The notes under the pieces are model-generated. The model was not told the DNA's origin, did not search any database, and worked only from the letters and a program-made list of their open reading frames with translations. From Mucilaginibacter sp. SJ (GTDB lineage: Bacteria > Bacteroidota > Bacteroidia > Sphingobacteriales > Sphingobacteriaceae): a stretch of 64,000 nt of DNA. A program made the translations under genes and the position numbers. This document shows positions 63,822-64,000 of the stretch, in pieces. The DNA is taken from contig NZ_CP118631.1 in NCBI RefSeq assembly GCF_028993635.1, positions 5,146,001 to 5,210,000 on the forward strand. Reading direction: 5' to 3'. The stretch's first letter is position 1, and every line of letters starts with the position of its first letter.

Positions 63822-63877
63822 CTCGCAAAGGCGCTAAGTCGCAAAGGTTTTTCTTAGCGTCTTCGCGGCTTTGCGAG
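63822..63877. repeat. REP-like palindrome near the window end
   Basis: CTCGCAAAG (63822-63830) pairs with CTTTGCGAG (63869-63877), and CGCTAAG with CTTAGCG inside. It is the GCAAAG/CTTTGCG dispersed repeat type of Bacteroidota. Sequence to 64000 shows no gene. Confidence 0.6.
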
Positions 63878-64000
63878 CATATATTAATCGCAGACTTTCA
63901 ATCAGCTCAGTTGTCATCTACAATGCGATCATTTGTGCGCAAATAAAAATTACTCAGCATGACAACCGTTTTTTGATTATGTCGTGGGTAATAACTAACC

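Overview
The window looks like a chromosomal segment of a polysaccharide-degrading Bacteroidota, most likely the family Sphingobacteriaceae (Mucilaginibacter or Pedobacter type). The reasons are SusC/SusD pairs, hybrid two-component systems with a beta-propeller sensor, a type IX secretion C-terminal domain, many GH families in polysaccharide utilisation loci (PULs), Bacteroidota promoters (TTTG/TTG, 18 bases, TAnnTTTG), and almost no Shine-Dalgarno sequences. The genus is an inference. I saw no phage, transposase, integrase or CRISPR.

Layout. 1-4.9 kb: LD-carboxypeptidase, a secreted His/Cys protein, an SDR and a PhyH dioxygenase. 4.9-20.8 kb (minus strand): a PUL reading susC, susD, DUF3823 lipoprotein, terminator, GH2, GH127, a 43-residue remnant of a lost glycosidase, a frameshifted sialidase-like gene, a clan GH-A hydrolase, GH43 and a PHP-like protein. 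21-25 kb: the divergent hybrid sensor/AraC regulator (HTCS). 25-37 kb: a beta-helix lipoprotein, a 2389-residue T9SS-secreted protein with an alginate-lyase-type domain and two CBM3-like modules, a GH43/GH117-like enzyme and a GH28-like enzyme. 37-47 kb: GH97, a LacI regulator, a second HTCS, an orphan ECF sigma factor and a galactanase-like GH43. 47-64 kb: acyl-CoA dehydrogenase, PfkB kinase, two identical tRNA-Asn units about 7.1 kb apart enclosing an acyltransferase, a DUF1080 lipoprotein and a third propeller hybrid kinase without a DNA-binding domain, then a thioesterase, a DoxX-like protein, two alpha/beta hydrolases and a GH92.

How it fits together. The first HTCS probably senses an oligosaccharide in the periplasm and drives the divergent susCD operon. 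SusCD imports the glycan; GH2, GH127, GH5-like and GH43 enzymes strip arabinose- and galactose-type side chains. GH127, GH43, GH28-like and galactanase-like GH43 together suggest a pectic or arabinogalactan plant wall target (inference). Part of this PUL is decaying (one frameshift, one gene remnant). The 25-47 kb section is a SusCD-less carbohydrate region with its own regulators.

Repeats are plentiful: two inverted copies of a roughly 200-bp MITE-like element (one with perfect 25-bp terminal inverted repeats), a degenerate fragment of it, and several REP-like hairpins between genes.
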